Positions 35,816 to 43,139 of a stretch of 64,000 nt of DNA are shown here, piece by piece. This DNA comes from Alcaligenes faecalis. Its GTDB lineage: Bacteria > Pseudomonadota > Gammaproteobacteria > Burkholderiales > Burkholderiaceae_B. Location of the stretch: NCBI RefSeq assembly GCF_009497775.1, contig NZ_CP031012.1:496001-560000 (forward strand), read 5' to 3'. The notes below the pieces were generated by a model that saw nothing but the letters and a program-made list of their open reading frames with translations, was not told the origin of the DNA and made no database searches. Positions within the stretch are counted from its first letter, which is position 1; every line of letters starts with the position of its first letter. The position numbers and the translations under genes are program-made.

Positions 35816-36311
35816 CGCGCAGGCGCTCGCGGACAAACTGGCTGGCCAGCGCAATATAACGCTCCACGCTGGCAATGGACAGTTTTAGATGACGGGCAAT
35901 TTCAGGCTGGGTCCAGCCTTCGATGCGATTCAGGACAAAAGCCCGTCGGTGATTCAAGGGCAGCTCTTCCAGGGCCGCTACCAGAGCCTGGCGCAACTGC
36001 TCCGCACTGGCATGGGCATCGGCCCCGTCGGTGACGGGGTGGGCTTCTTCATGCAGCTCGTCCCAGGCCAGGTGCTGGAAGCGGCTGTTGCGACGCCACA
36101 GATCAATGGCCCGATGGCGCGCGGACTTGTACAGAAAGTTGCGGGCATGGGCTGCTGTCAGGGTTTTCTGATCTTTTTGAAGCAGGGCCTCCACCGCATC
36201 ATGAGCGACGTCCTCCGCGTCCGCCGTGCTGCTGAAGCGGCGCAGGCAGGACTGCATGAACTCGCCGTAGTAGGCAAGCCAGCTTTTGCGGGAGAGGCCC
36301 GAATTGGACAT
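35805..36311 (-). CDS. fecI: ECF sigma factor, FecI type
   Basis: A 168-residue iron-starvation sigma factor. Sigma region 2 is about residues 10-75 (YYGEFMQSCLRRFSSTADAED), and region 4 about 110-160 (ALEELPLNHRRAFVLNRIEG, then IARHLKLSIASVERYI). It is predicted to transcribe the receptor gene when released by FecR. It overlaps fecR. A Fur-like box lies 38 bases upstream of the start. Confidence 0.92.
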   Translation of the reverse strand: MSNSGLSRKSWLAYYGEFMQSCLRRFSSTADAEDVAHDAVEALLQKDQKTLTAAHARNFLYKSARHRAIDLWRRNSRFQHLAWDELHEEAHPVTDGADAHASAEQLRQALVAALEELPLNHRRAFVLNRIEGWTQPEIARHLKLSIASVERYIALASQFVRERLRDEF

Positions 36312-36348
36312 GAGGGTGGGGAGCTTGAATAAGAAAAAGCAAATTATT

Positions 36349-36367
36349 GCAAATAGTTCTCATTAAC
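36349..36367 (-). promoter_or_regulatory. candidate Fur box before fecI
   Basis: On the minus strand GTTAATGAGAACTATTTGC matches the Fur consensus at 13 of 19 positions, including TAATGA. Its place before an iron-starvation sigma gene supports it; the score alone is modest. Confidence 0.5.
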
Positions 36368-36465
36368 TCAATGGCGCTTCATTCAGGCCGTATCGGGGGG
36401 TGAGGTCAGCCTGCAACGTCAATCAGTAACTGGCACCGAAAAATCGTCATGTCCTGCGAAAAGCT

Positions 36466-36493
36466 TTGTTGTTTCATACAAGATCGTTATACT
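36466..36493 (+). promoter_or_regulatory. predicted promoter of the riboswitch-TerC unit
   Basis: TTGTTG (36466-36471) and TATACT (36488-36493) with 16-base spacing place the transcript start near 36500, directly before the riboswitch. Confidence 0.6.
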
Positions 36494-36501
36494 TGCGAAC
36501 T

Positions 36502-36633
36502 ATCAGGGGGAGTAGCTTACTTTCCGGCGCATCGTCATCACGGCAATTTGTGTTTTTTGCACATATTCCCGGTGCCCGGGCAACCTTAAGGTTGCAAGCA
36601 AGACCTTGCCATTAATGGGCAAGGTGTATCCTC
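36502..36633 (+). ncRNA. yybP-ykoY (Mn2+) riboswitch aptamer
   Basis: The leader has the conserved GGGGGAGTAGC at its 5' side (36506-36516), ATCGTCATCACGG near 36531-36543, and the closing ACCTTGCC...GGGCAAGGTGTATCCTCT (36602-36633), which pair to form P1/P2-like stems. These are the family's signature elements. The class senses Mn2+ through the two loop-docked conserved segments. It lies before a TerC-family membrane protein gene, a common partner of this riboswitch. Confidence 0.85.
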
Positions 36634-36643
36634 TAAAAACGAT

Positions 36644-36677
36644 ATGGCCTGCGTCCTTAATGGATCAGGCCATTTTT
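36644..36677 (+). terminator. riboswitch expression-platform terminator
   Basis: ATGGCCTG (36644-36651) pairs with CAGGCCAT (36666-36673), followed by a T-run. It lies between the aptamer and the terC start, so transcription read-through is probably Mn2+-controlled. Confidence 0.75.
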
Positions 36678-36746
36678 GTTTGGGGTGTCGTCCTACAAAG
36701 TGGCCGTCGAATTTCAATTCAACAATATGAAAAGGCGGTCTTACAC

Positions 36747-37454
36747 ATGATTGAGTTTTTGCAGACGATGAGCTGGGCGGCAGTATTTCAGATCATCCTG
36801 ATCGATATATTGCTGGGGGGCGATAACGCCGTGGTGATTGCGCTGGCGTGTCGCAATTTGCCTGCACAACAACGCATTAAAGGTATTTTGTGGGGTACGG
36901 CTGGTGCCATTGGCCTGCGCGTTGTACTGATTGCCTTTGCCCTGACCTTGCTGGCCGTGCCTTACCTGAAAGTGGTCGGCGCGCTCTTGCTGGTCTGGAT
37001 TGGCGTGAAACTGCTGATCCCCGAGGATGAAGGCCACGGTAATGTGGAAGGCAGTGCCACCCTGTGGAAAGCCGTTAAAACCATCATCATTGCCGACTTT
37101 GTCATGAGCCTGGACAACGTGATCGCCATTGCCGGTGCCGCGCAAACCGCAGACCCGGATCACCAGATTGGCTTGGTGGTGTTTGGTCTGATCGTGAGTG
37201 TGCCTATCATCATCTGGGGTAGCACTCTGGTTCTGAAGCTGATCGACCGTTTCCCGTTCGTGGTGACGCTGGGTGCAGCGCTGCTGGGCTGGATCGCTGG
37301 TGGCATGATCGTGACCGACGTGAAATTCATCGAGTACTTTGGCGAAGCCTCCACCAGCACCAAGCTGATTGCTGAAGTGGCCGGTGCCTTGTTGATCGTG
37401 GGTTTGGGGCATGCCCTGGCTGCCCGCAAGCGCAAACAAGCTGCCCAGGCCTGA
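36747..37454 (+). CDS. TerC-family membrane protein (probable Mn2+ exporter)
   Basis: A 235-residue inner-membrane protein with about seven hydrophobic segments and the two TerC motifs LIDILLGGDNAVVIALA (near residue 16) and IADFVMSLDNVIAIAGAA (near 113), whose acidic Asp/Asn residues are thought to bind metal. The start at 36747 places the first helix at the N-terminus; the longer frame to 36606 runs through the riboswitch and is rejected. Under a Mn2+ riboswitch, Mn2+ export, or supply to exported metalloproteins, is the likely role. The PpiC gene follows after about 100 bases. Confidence 0.88.
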   Translation: MIEFLQTMSWAAVFQIILIDILLGGDNAVVIALACRNLPAQQRIKGILWGTAGAIGLRVVLIAFALTLLAVPYLKVVGALLLVWIGVKLLIPEDEGHGNVEGSATLWKAVKTIIIADFVMSLDNVIAIAGAAQTADPDHQIGLVVFGLIVSVPIIIWGSTLVLKLIDRFPFVVTLGAALLGWIAGGMIVTDVKFIEYFGEASTSTKLIAEVAGALLIVGLGHALAARKRKQAAQA

Positions 37455-37550
37455 AATTGAAACAGCAGGTGTAGAACCGGCGCCGGGGGCTTCGCTTCCG
37501 GCATGGTTCTGGGTTAAGCTCAAACGATTTTCTAAAAAAAGGAGTACACC

Positions 37551-37832
37551 ATGGCACAAGCCTCCGCACGCCACATTCTGGTCAGCACCGAAGAGAAAGC
37601 GAACGAACTGAAAGCCGCTATCGAAGGTGGTTCTGACTTTGCTCAGGTGGCCAAGGAAAATTCCAGCTGCCCATCGGCCCGCATGGGCGGTGAGCTGGGA
37701 ACATTTGGCCGTGGCCAAATGGTGCCCGAGTTCGATCAGGTTGTGTTCAGCGCCCCCGTTGGCGTTGTGCAAGGCCCCGTCAAGACTCAGTTCGGCTACC
37801 ACCTGGTAGAAGTGACTGCACGTCAGGACTGA
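37551..37832 (+). CDS. ppiC: peptidyl-prolyl isomerase, parvulin type
   Basis: A 93-residue single-domain parvulin, the size of E. coli PpiC. Typical segments are ARHILVSTEEKANELKA, GELGTFGRGQMVPEFDQVVF and VKTQFGYHLVEV. It has no signal peptide and catalyses cis-trans proline isomerisation in the cytoplasm. A strong AAAGGAG precedes the ATG. An intrinsic terminator follows directly. Confidence 0.95.
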   Translation: MAQASARHILVSTEEKANELKAAIEGGSDFAQVAKENSSCPSARMGGELGTFGRGQMVPEFDQVVFSAPVGVVQGPVKTQFGYHLVEVTARQD

Positions 37833-37846
37833 TACGATCAGGCCCG

Positions 37847-37873
37847 AAAAAACCCGCTACGGCGGGTTTTTTT
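37847..37873 (+). terminator. intrinsic terminator after ppiC
   Basis: AAAACCCGC pairs with GCGGGTTTT around TACG, followed by a run of T. The A-run on the other side makes it potentially bidirectional. Confidence 0.88.
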
Positions 37874-38184
37874 GTGCATGCTGGTGACCGGCGACTAGTG
37901 ATTAGGACTCGGACTTGGCTGTTGCTGGGGCTGACAGGCTAGGGAAAAATTGAGTTGCCTTAAAAACCGACGCGGTGCCCAATAAAGAGGCTGTTTTTTG
38001 TCTCTTTTCTTGTGCAACAGGTCTGCTTATAGAAACTAATGCTTTGATTGTCAGGACTTATACATAAAAAGTCTGGACATTTGCCTGCAAGCTGCGCAGT
38101 ATGCCAGCCATACCGGCTCACGGCCTTGTCGCCGTGTTGTTCGCTTACCGTGAGCGAACCAGCCCATTCTTATAAAGAAATTCG
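37874..38184. other. intergenic leader with alternative hairpins
   Basis: A 311-bp gap without a gene. Its last part (38116-38159) holds overlapping complementary segments: GCTCACGG (38116-38123) can pair with CCGTGAGC (38148-38155), while its CACGG can instead pair with CCGTG (38132-38136), and GTTCGCT (38139-38145) with AGCGAAC (38153-38159). The pairings exclude one another. The rest shows nothing recognisable. Confidence 0.45.
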
Positions 38185-38451
38185 ATGAAACGCACCGATA
38201 TGGAAAAACTCAGCGCCGTGAAACTGCTGAGCAATGTAAAAAAAGCGGGTACGCCACAACGCTTTGCGGGTGACTCCGCCGTGGCCGATCGGCGCGAACA
38301 ACGTCGTCTGGATCAGGCCGCTGGTCTGGTGTCCTTTCCCGTGAAGCTGACCCAGCCCGTCATTGATGCCGTACGCGCTCGCGCTGCAGAGCAAGGCGTA
38401 TCGACCAATGAAGTGATTGATCGCCTGCTGGCCCAAGCGCTGGACCTGTAA
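38185..38451 (+). CDS. small conserved-looking protein of unknown function
   Basis: An 88-residue basic protein. The C-terminal part (about 50-88: FPVKLTQPVIDAVRARAAEQ, then STNEVIDRLLAQAL) resembles a ribbon-helix-helix dimerisation unit. The N-terminus is charged. It starts four bases upstream of the YaiI-family gene's reading frame on the same strand, so it is cotranscribed. No partner toxin was identified. Function unknown. Confidence 0.65.
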   Translation: MKRTDMEKLSAVKLLSNVKKAGTPQRFAGDSAVADRREQRRLDQAAGLVSFPVKLTQPVIDAVRARAAEQGVSTNEVIDRLLAQALDL

Positions 38452-38454
38452 TCC

Positions 38455-38916
38455 ATGCAGATTTGGGTTGATGCGGACGCCTGTCCCGTCGTCATCAAAG
38501 AAATTCTGTACCGTGCCGGGCAGCGCTGGAGCCGCCATGTGATCCTGGTGGCCAACCAGATGCTGCGCACTCCGCCATCGCCCTGGCTGCGGGCGGTGCA
38601 GGTGGCGCGGGGCTTTGACGTGGCGGACGATTACATCGTCCAGCACGCCAGCGTGGGAGACCTGGTGATTACCGCCGACATCCCCCTGGCTGCCCAGGTG
38701 CTGGAGCGTAAGGCTCTGGTCCTGACCCCGAGAGGTGAGCGCCTGGACGCCAACAGCATAGGCGAGCGTCTGGCCATGCGCGACATGATGGAAGAACTGC
38801 GCAGCACTGGCGTGGATATCGGAGGCCCGGCCCCCTTCAGTCAGGCCGACCGGCGCGAGTTTGCCAACGCACTGGACCGCCTGATGATGAGCCTTAAAAC
38901 GGCTGCGAGATCGTAA
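38455..38916 (+). CDS. YaiI/YqxD family protein (DUF188, PIN-like)
   Basis: A 153-residue cytoplasmic protein matching the YaiI family. [20 protein letters not shown] at the start, [20 protein letters not shown] in the middle and [20 protein letters not shown] are the family's best conserved stretches. The Asp-rich sites (D6, D8 and the TAD) suggest a metal-dependent nuclease-like PIN fold, though activity in this family is not established. It starts four bases after the preceding small gene. Confidence 0.9.
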   Translation: MQIWVDADACPVVIKEILYRAGQRWSRHVILVANQMLRTPPSPWLRAVQVARGFDVADDYIVQHASVGDLVITADIPLAAQVLERKALVLTPRGERLDANSIGERLAMRDMMEELRSTGVDIGGPAPFSQADRREFANALDRLMMSLKTAARS

Positions 38917-38987
38917 ACAGACTTGCCATCCCCCCGGCCCTTGTGTGAGTCTGTTGCTGGATTGAAATTTTTAAAGTGAAGTACGCA

Positions 38988-39362
38988 ATGACAGACTCCA
39001 ACCGCCCCCTGATGAATTTGACTGGCCTGAACGAGGCCGTCGCCCAGTTCGCCCGCGAGCGTGAGTGGGATCAGTTTCATAGCCCCAAAAATCTGGCCAT
39101 GGCGCTGACCAACGAAGTGGGCGAGCTGATCGAAATCTTCCAATGGCTGACAGAAGACCAGTCCCGCGAGGTTGGTAACGATCCGAAAACCGCCGAAGCC
39201 GTGCGCGATGAACTGGCGGACGTGCAGATTTATTTGAGCCGTCTTGCAGTCGTTCTAGGTGTGGATATGAACGAAGCGGTCACGAATAAGCTGGTGAAGA
39301 ATGCCCAGAAGTACTCCGCTGATAAGGTGCGGGGGACGAACAAGAAATATACGGAGTTGTAA
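38988..39362 (+). CDS. MazG-like nucleotide pyrophosphohydrolase
   Basis: A 124-residue protein of the all-alpha NTP pyrophosphatase superfamily. The metal-binding EVGELIEIFQWL and ELADVQIYLSRLAVVLGVD are the characteristic ExxE and ExxD helices. Proteins of this short type (MazG-like, RS21-C6/dCTPase-like) hydrolyse dCTP or modified nucleotides to monophosphates. An upstream GTG at 38976 is possible. It is convergent with the HD-domain gene. Confidence 0.88.
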   Translation: MTDSNRPLMNLTGLNEAVAQFAREREWDQFHSPKNLAMALTNEVGELIEIFQWLTEDQSREVGNDPKTAEAVRDELADVQIYLSRLAVVLGVDMNEAVTNKLVKNAQKYSADKVRGTNKKYTEL

Positions 39363-39375
39363 GAGTAGCCAGGAC

Positions 39376-40017
39376 TTACAGCTCCTCCAGCATTTCCTCT
39401 ACAAACCGTTCCATTCGTTCATGTCGCTCACGCGCGATTTCCTGTCCGCGCTTCGTCTGAAAACCCTCGGCCAATTTGAATAATTTGGCCGGGAAGTGAT
39501 CCAGCGCGTAGCGCTTGTCATCCAGAGGGCGATTCTCTGCTTTTGGATCTTCCGGCTCATACAAGCTGGAGCCCATTCGCCCTGCGGTATAGAAGCAGCG
39601 AGCTATCCCTAAAGCACCAATGGCATCCAGGCGGTCTGCGTCCTGCAGGATATGGGCCTCCAAGCTGATGGGCGCTATGTTCGCTGAAAAACTGTGGCTT
39701 TGAATGGCTTGGCCCACCGCCTCGCAGTCCTGCTCGGACCAGCCCAACTTGGCCAGAATGTGTTGCGCTTGCTCGGCTGACAGAGTGGAAGCACGAGAGC
39801 GCAAGGGTGAATTCTTTTCTACCGCAACGCAGTCATGCAGCACCGTTGCTGCCAGCAAAATCCGCAGATCCCCGCCTTCTTTTTCCTGAATCGCACAGAC
39901 GTTCTTCCAGACGCGCTGCAAGTGTGATTGGTCATGGGAGCCGTCGTTGTGACTGGTGCTGCTGTGGGGCAGGAGTTGGGCGGCAAGCTCTTCAAAGGGG
40001 TGGAACAGGCTGGACAT
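39376..40017 (-). CDS. HD-domain phosphohydrolase (YedJ-like)
   Basis: A 213-residue HD-superfamily protein. Metal motifs are visible: H in GSHDQSHLQRVWKN, the HD pair in TVLHDCVAVE, and D in LQDADRLDAIGALGIAR. These fit the YedJ/PF01966 group of metal-dependent phosphohydrolases, whose substrates are mostly nucleotides or unknown. It ends 13 bases from the convergent MazG-like gene. Cytoplasmic, with no signal peptide. Confidence 0.87.
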   Translation of the reverse strand: MSSLFHPFEELAAQLLPHSSTSHNDGSHDQSHLQRVWKNVCAIQEKEGGDLRILLAATVLHDCVAVEKNSPLRSRASTLSAEQAQHILAKLGWSEQDCEAVGQAIQSHSFSANIAPISLEAHILQDADRLDAIGALGIARCFYTAGRMGSSLYEPEDPKAENRPLDDKRYALDHFPAKLFKLAEGFQTKRGQEIARERHERMERFVEEMLEEL

Positions 40018-40132
40018 GGCTATGGTTCGCTGTAAAGGGTGTCACAGCATAACGCGAAGCAGCAGGGGCAGGACAGACTCAAGAAAAAGGGCTGCCACTG
40101 GCAGCCCTGAAGGCAAGTTGCAGCTTTTAGAG

Positions 40133-41107
40133 TTAGAAGTTGCTCAGCCCCAGATCACTGACCGAGTCGGCCCAATAGTTCAGCTCCTGATCCACATATA
40201 CCGTGAACTCGGCTGGGCTATTGGTGACCAGGGTTGCTCCGTTCCCCTCCCAGATTTCCTTGATCTTGTCGGTGTTCAAGGCCCGGTGAATGCTGTCTGC
40301 CACGCTTTGCACGGTGGCATCCGGCACATCTCCCTGCATGAAAATCCCGTACCAGGTCTGGGCGCTGATCTCATCCAGGCCCAGTTCTTTCAAGGTGGGA
40401 ACATCCGGCAAGGCAGGAGCGCGTTCCGGGCTGGAGACGGCCAGGGCGCCCAGGCGGCCATTGCGTATCTGCGCCACGGCGGACGGCATGGTCTCGAACA
40501 TGAAGTCCACTTGATCGCCACTGATCAGCGCCATGACAGCCGGGCCGCTGCCTTTGTAATGCACGGCGGTCATGGTGGTGCCAGATTTCTTTTCCAGCTT
40601 GCCGGCCATCAGATGCAGCATGGTAGCGACGCCGCTGGTGCCATAGTTCACGCCAGCGCCTTGCTTGGCGGCGGCCAGCAGGTCGTCCACGCTGTGATAG
40701 GGCGAATTGGCGTTCACCACCAGCACATTGGGCATGGCAGCAATCAGAGTGACGGCTTTCAGGTCTTTGCGTGTGTCGTAGGGGAAGTTCTTCAACACGG
40801 CAGGCGCAATCATGTGATGCACGGCACCAAACAGGAGCTGATTGTCTGCGGGGCTGGAGTTGGCCACCATGCTGGCACCCAGCACGCCGCCTACGCCTCC
40901 TTTATTTTCCACTACAACGGTTTGACCAATTTCATTGCCCAAGGCTTCGGCCAGTGGACGGGCCAGGGTATCGCCCGAACCGCCTGCGGCAGAGGGGACG
41001 ATCAGCCGCACCGGGCGCTCGGCCCAGGCGGGGGGAGCTGCCCAGCTTTGGGGCGCGGCAGCAAAGATAAAACTGAGGGCAAGTACAACACGGGACCAGG
41101 GTTTCAT
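40133..41107 (-). CDS. Bug-family (TctC-like) periplasmic solute receptor
   Basis: A 324-residue receptor with a signal peptide (about 1-23, cleavage near SWA-A). RPVRLIVPSAAGGSGDTLAR and VVENKGGVGGVLGASMVANS are Bug signatures. AGGAGG precedes the ATG. It is cotranscribed after the enolase-superfamily enzyme gene, 29 bases downstream on the minus strand. No TctAB membrane genes are nearby. The probable ligand is the acid-sugar or carboxylate substrate of that enzyme. Confidence 0.9.
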   Translation of the reverse strand: MKPWSRVVLALSFIFAAAPQSWAAPPAWAERPVRLIVPSAAGGSGDTLARPLAEALGNEIGQTVVVENKGGVGGVLGASMVANSSPADNQLLFGAVHHMIAPAVLKNFPYDTRKDLKAVTLIAAMPNVLVVNANSPYHSVDDLLAAAKQGAGVNYGTSGVATMLHLMAGKLEKKSGTTMTAVHYKGSGPAVMALISGDQVDFMFETMPSAVAQIRNGRLGALAVSSPERAPALPDVPTLKELGLDEISAQTWYGIFMQGDVPDATVQSVADSIHRALNTDKIKEIWEGNGATLVTNSPAEFTVYVDQELNYWADSVSDLGLSNF

Positions 41108-41136
41108 GTCTGTTTACCTCCTCGGTAGTAGTCGGT

Positions 41137-42291
41137 TTAGCCTTTGCCGGAGCCCAGGCTGCCGGGGTTGCTGCGCAGCTTGTCGATTTGATCTTGTCGT
41201 GGTGTCAGCCCCAGGCCGGGGGCGTCGGGCATGCGCAGCCAGCCCTGTTCGGGCTGAGGCAGGCCGGTGTAGATCTCGGCCATCATGGCGCTGGCGGCCA
41301 GGTGCCATTCCACATCGCCGCCGTTGAGCAAACCGCAGTGCAGGTGACCGTTGTGGGAGGGGAAAGCCCCGCCATTGGCGACGGAAGCGTTAAAGCTTTC
41401 TGCCAGGGCGAAGATCTTGCGGGACTGGGTGAAACCGCCGGAGATCAGCACGTTGGGCTGCAAAATATCGACAGCCTGTTGCATCAGCAGATCCCGGAAG
41501 CGATAGGACTGGCCTTCGTTCTGGCCAGCGGCAATGGTGATGCCTGTGCTTTGACGCAGTTCGCGCAAGCGGCCCGTGTCGTTCTGGGTGATGGGTTCTT
41601 CAAAAAAACCTACGTCCAGATCACGGGCATGGCGGGCGATGGCTTTGGCGTGCACATAGTCCAGGCTGCAGTTGCCGTCGATGTACAAAGGGATGTCGGC
41701 GGGAATAGCCTCGCGTACCAGGCTCATGCGGCGCATGTCCTGGCGGATCAGGTCGGCCAGCGGGCGCGGTTCGTCGCGACGTTGCAGACCGTGATGGCCT
41801 ACCACCATCTTCAGGCCCTTGAAGCCTTGATCCACGCAGTCGCGTGCCACTTTGATCAACTCTTCTTCACCCAGGAAGGCAAAGCCGAACGTCGCGTAGG
41901 CAGGCACTTTTTCTCGGGCACCGCCCAGCAGTTTCCATACGGGCAGACCCAGAGCTTTGCCCTTGATGTCCCACAGGGCAATGTCCAGTGCGGAGATGGC
42001 GTGCATGGCATAGCCCGTCTGGCCGCGAGGACACACGTTCCAGTACATGCGGTCCCACAGGCGCTCGGTGTTCAAGGGGTCTTGCCCGATCAGGTCGCTG
42101 GCCAGAATATCGTTGATGGTGCTGGCAACGGGGTGCTCTTCGGTAATGGCGCTAAGCCCATAGCCGGTGATGCCTTCATCGGTCTCGATTTCCACATGAC
42201 AGATGGCCAGGTTGGTGGGTTTTATGATGCCCGCGCTATCGAACTTGAAAGGCACGTTCAAGGGAATGGCGCGTACTGCCGTGATCTTCAT
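41137..42291 (-). CDS. enolase-superfamily enzyme (mandelate racemase/muconate lactonising type)
   Basis: A 384-residue enzyme. The N-terminal capping domain (about 1-125) is followed by a TIM barrel. Metal ligands are D205 (YIDGN), E231 (FFEEP) and E259 (GQNEG), with the expected spacing. The second-strand lysine region reads FKGLKMVVGHHG, so K161 is present but the usual second lysine of KxK is V163. H313 or H316 near the end (AFPSHNGHLH) could be the opposite base. It is therefore a racemase or dehydratase-type member of unclear specificity, perhaps an acid-sugar dehydratase. A Bug receptor gene follows. Confidence 0.88.
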   Translation of the reverse strand: MKITAVRAIPLNVPFKFDSAGIIKPTNLAICHVEIETDEGITGYGLSAITEEHPVASTINDILASDLIGQDPLNTERLWDRMYWNVCPRGQTGYAMHAISALDIALWDIKGKALGLPVWKLLGGAREKVPAYATFGFAFLGEEELIKVARDCVDQGFKGLKMVVGHHGLQRRDEPRPLADLIRQDMRRMSLVREAIPADIPLYIDGNCSLDYVHAKAIARHARDLDVGFFEEPITQNDTGRLRELRQSTGITIAAGQNEGQSYRFRDLLMQQAVDILQPNVLISGGFTQSRKIFALAESFNASVANGGAFPSHNGHLHCGLLNGGDVEWHLAASAMMAEIYTGLPQPEQGWLRMPDAPGLGLTPRQDQIDKLRSNPGSLGSGKG

Positions 42292-42379
42292 TTTCCTGTC
42301 TCCTCACATTTTTTTGAATGCGTTTGCATGTAATTGTTTTAGGTTTATAGCGTTTTGTTGCAAGCGCGATCAATGGTGT

Positions 42380-42435
42380 AAACCCTTGATTTTATTGATA
42401 TATAAAAGCGTAATCTGATATATCAAAAAGGGTTT
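42380..42435. promoter_or_regulatory. nested inverted repeats before the enolase-superfamily gene
   Basis: Outer arms AAACCCTT (42380-42387) and AAGGGTTT (42428-42435) enclose inner arms TTGATATAT (42395-42403) and ATATATCAA (42418-42426). The right inner arm contains the self-palindrome TGATATATCA (42416-42425). This suggests a GntR- or LacI-type operator pair about 90 bases before the start codon. No regulator gene is adjacent. Confidence 0.55.
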
Positions 42436-42654
42436 TGGAGCTTTTTTGAAGCTCTTTAGTGGAGGGGTTCTAGCATTGGGGGATTCTTTGGGAGACGGGA
42501 ATCCAGGCGTTTTATGGAGAGTTTGGAAGCAGCGCAGGGGCTGGCTGAATAAGTAGCTAGACAGGGCTGGAAGGAGGTAAGCAGGAGCGGGTTTTATTCC
42601 CTGGCCAGATCGTCGTGAAACCTTGGCGATAGGCTCGTCGAAAGAACGATCCAT
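42436..42654. other. intergenic stretch with no recognised gene
   Basis: Part of the 434-bp gap between the enolase-superfamily gene and the S4 protein gene. A 94-codon frame on the minus strand is Pro/Ser-rich and has no family resemblance. Nothing else is visible. Confidence 0.4.
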
Positions 42655-42690
42655 AAAAAAACCCTGCCAAGCAGGGCAGCTTGGCGGGGC
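42655..42690 (-). terminator. intrinsic terminator after the S4 protein gene
   Basis: CCCTGCCAAG (42662-42671) and CTTGGCGGGG (42680-42689) pair with one G-T wobble. On the minus strand a run of seven T (42661-42655) follows. The plus strand also has a T-run, so it can be bidirectional. Confidence 0.82.
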
Positions 42691-42725
42691 TTTTTCTGTA
42701 TCGTGAAGTAGGTGCAGCGGGCGGA

Positions 42726-43106
42726 CTATTTACCCCTCAGCACCTGCATCTGACGGCGATCTTTTTTGGTCGGACGGCCAGCATCAAAATCCAGTGCAGG
42801 CTCGGGTGCCAGACGGCGTTGTTCGGCGGCCTGTGCGCGGCGTGCGCTACTTTCTTCCGTTTCCTGATACAGCTGACGGGCAACCGGGGCGGGGCCACGC
42901 ACGCCACTTAATGCAGTGACATGAACCTCCATGGCCGGAGTTTCTTTGCGCAGGGTAATCACATCACCAATGGAGACCTCGCGGGCAGGCTTGGTGTTTT
43001 GCTGATTCAGCAAAACCCGCCCTTTGGTGATCTCTTCAGAAGCCAGGCTGCGCGTCTTGTAAAAGCGCGCTGCCCAGAGCCATTTATCCAGTCGTAATTT
43101 GTCCAT
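42726..43106 (-). CDS. hslR: S4-domain RNA-binding protein, HslR type
   Basis: A 126-residue protein with an N-terminal S4 RNA-binding domain (RLDKWLWAARFYKTRSLASE, KGRVLLNQQNTKPAREV) and a basic C-terminal tail ending in KKDRRQMQVLRGK. It matches Hsp15/HslR, which rescues stalled 50S subunits carrying nascent peptidyl-tRNA. Length is close to the family's 130. It lies just downstream of the DHA2 exporter gene on the same strand, 33 bases away. Confidence 0.92.
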   Translation of the reverse strand: MDKLRLDKWLWAARFYKTRSLASEEITKGRVLLNQQNTKPAREVSIGDVITLRKETPAMEVHVTALSGVRGPAPVARQLYQETEESSARRAQAAEQRRLAPEPALDFDAGRPTKKDRRQMQVLRGK

Positions 43107-43139
43107 GCGCCATTGTAAATCCAGTCTGCAATAGTCGGG

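Noticed and set aside
38185..38916. possible toxin-antitoxin pair (small RHH-like protein plus PIN-like YaiI protein)
   Set aside because: YaiI-family proteins are widespread single-copy housekeeping genes, and the small protein lacks a convincing complete RHH. Gene order alone is not enough.
42370..42654. 94-codon minus-strand frame upstream of the enolase-superfamily gene
   Set aside because: It starts beside a terminator and overlaps the operator repeats, with Pro/Ser-rich composition; no evidence of coding.
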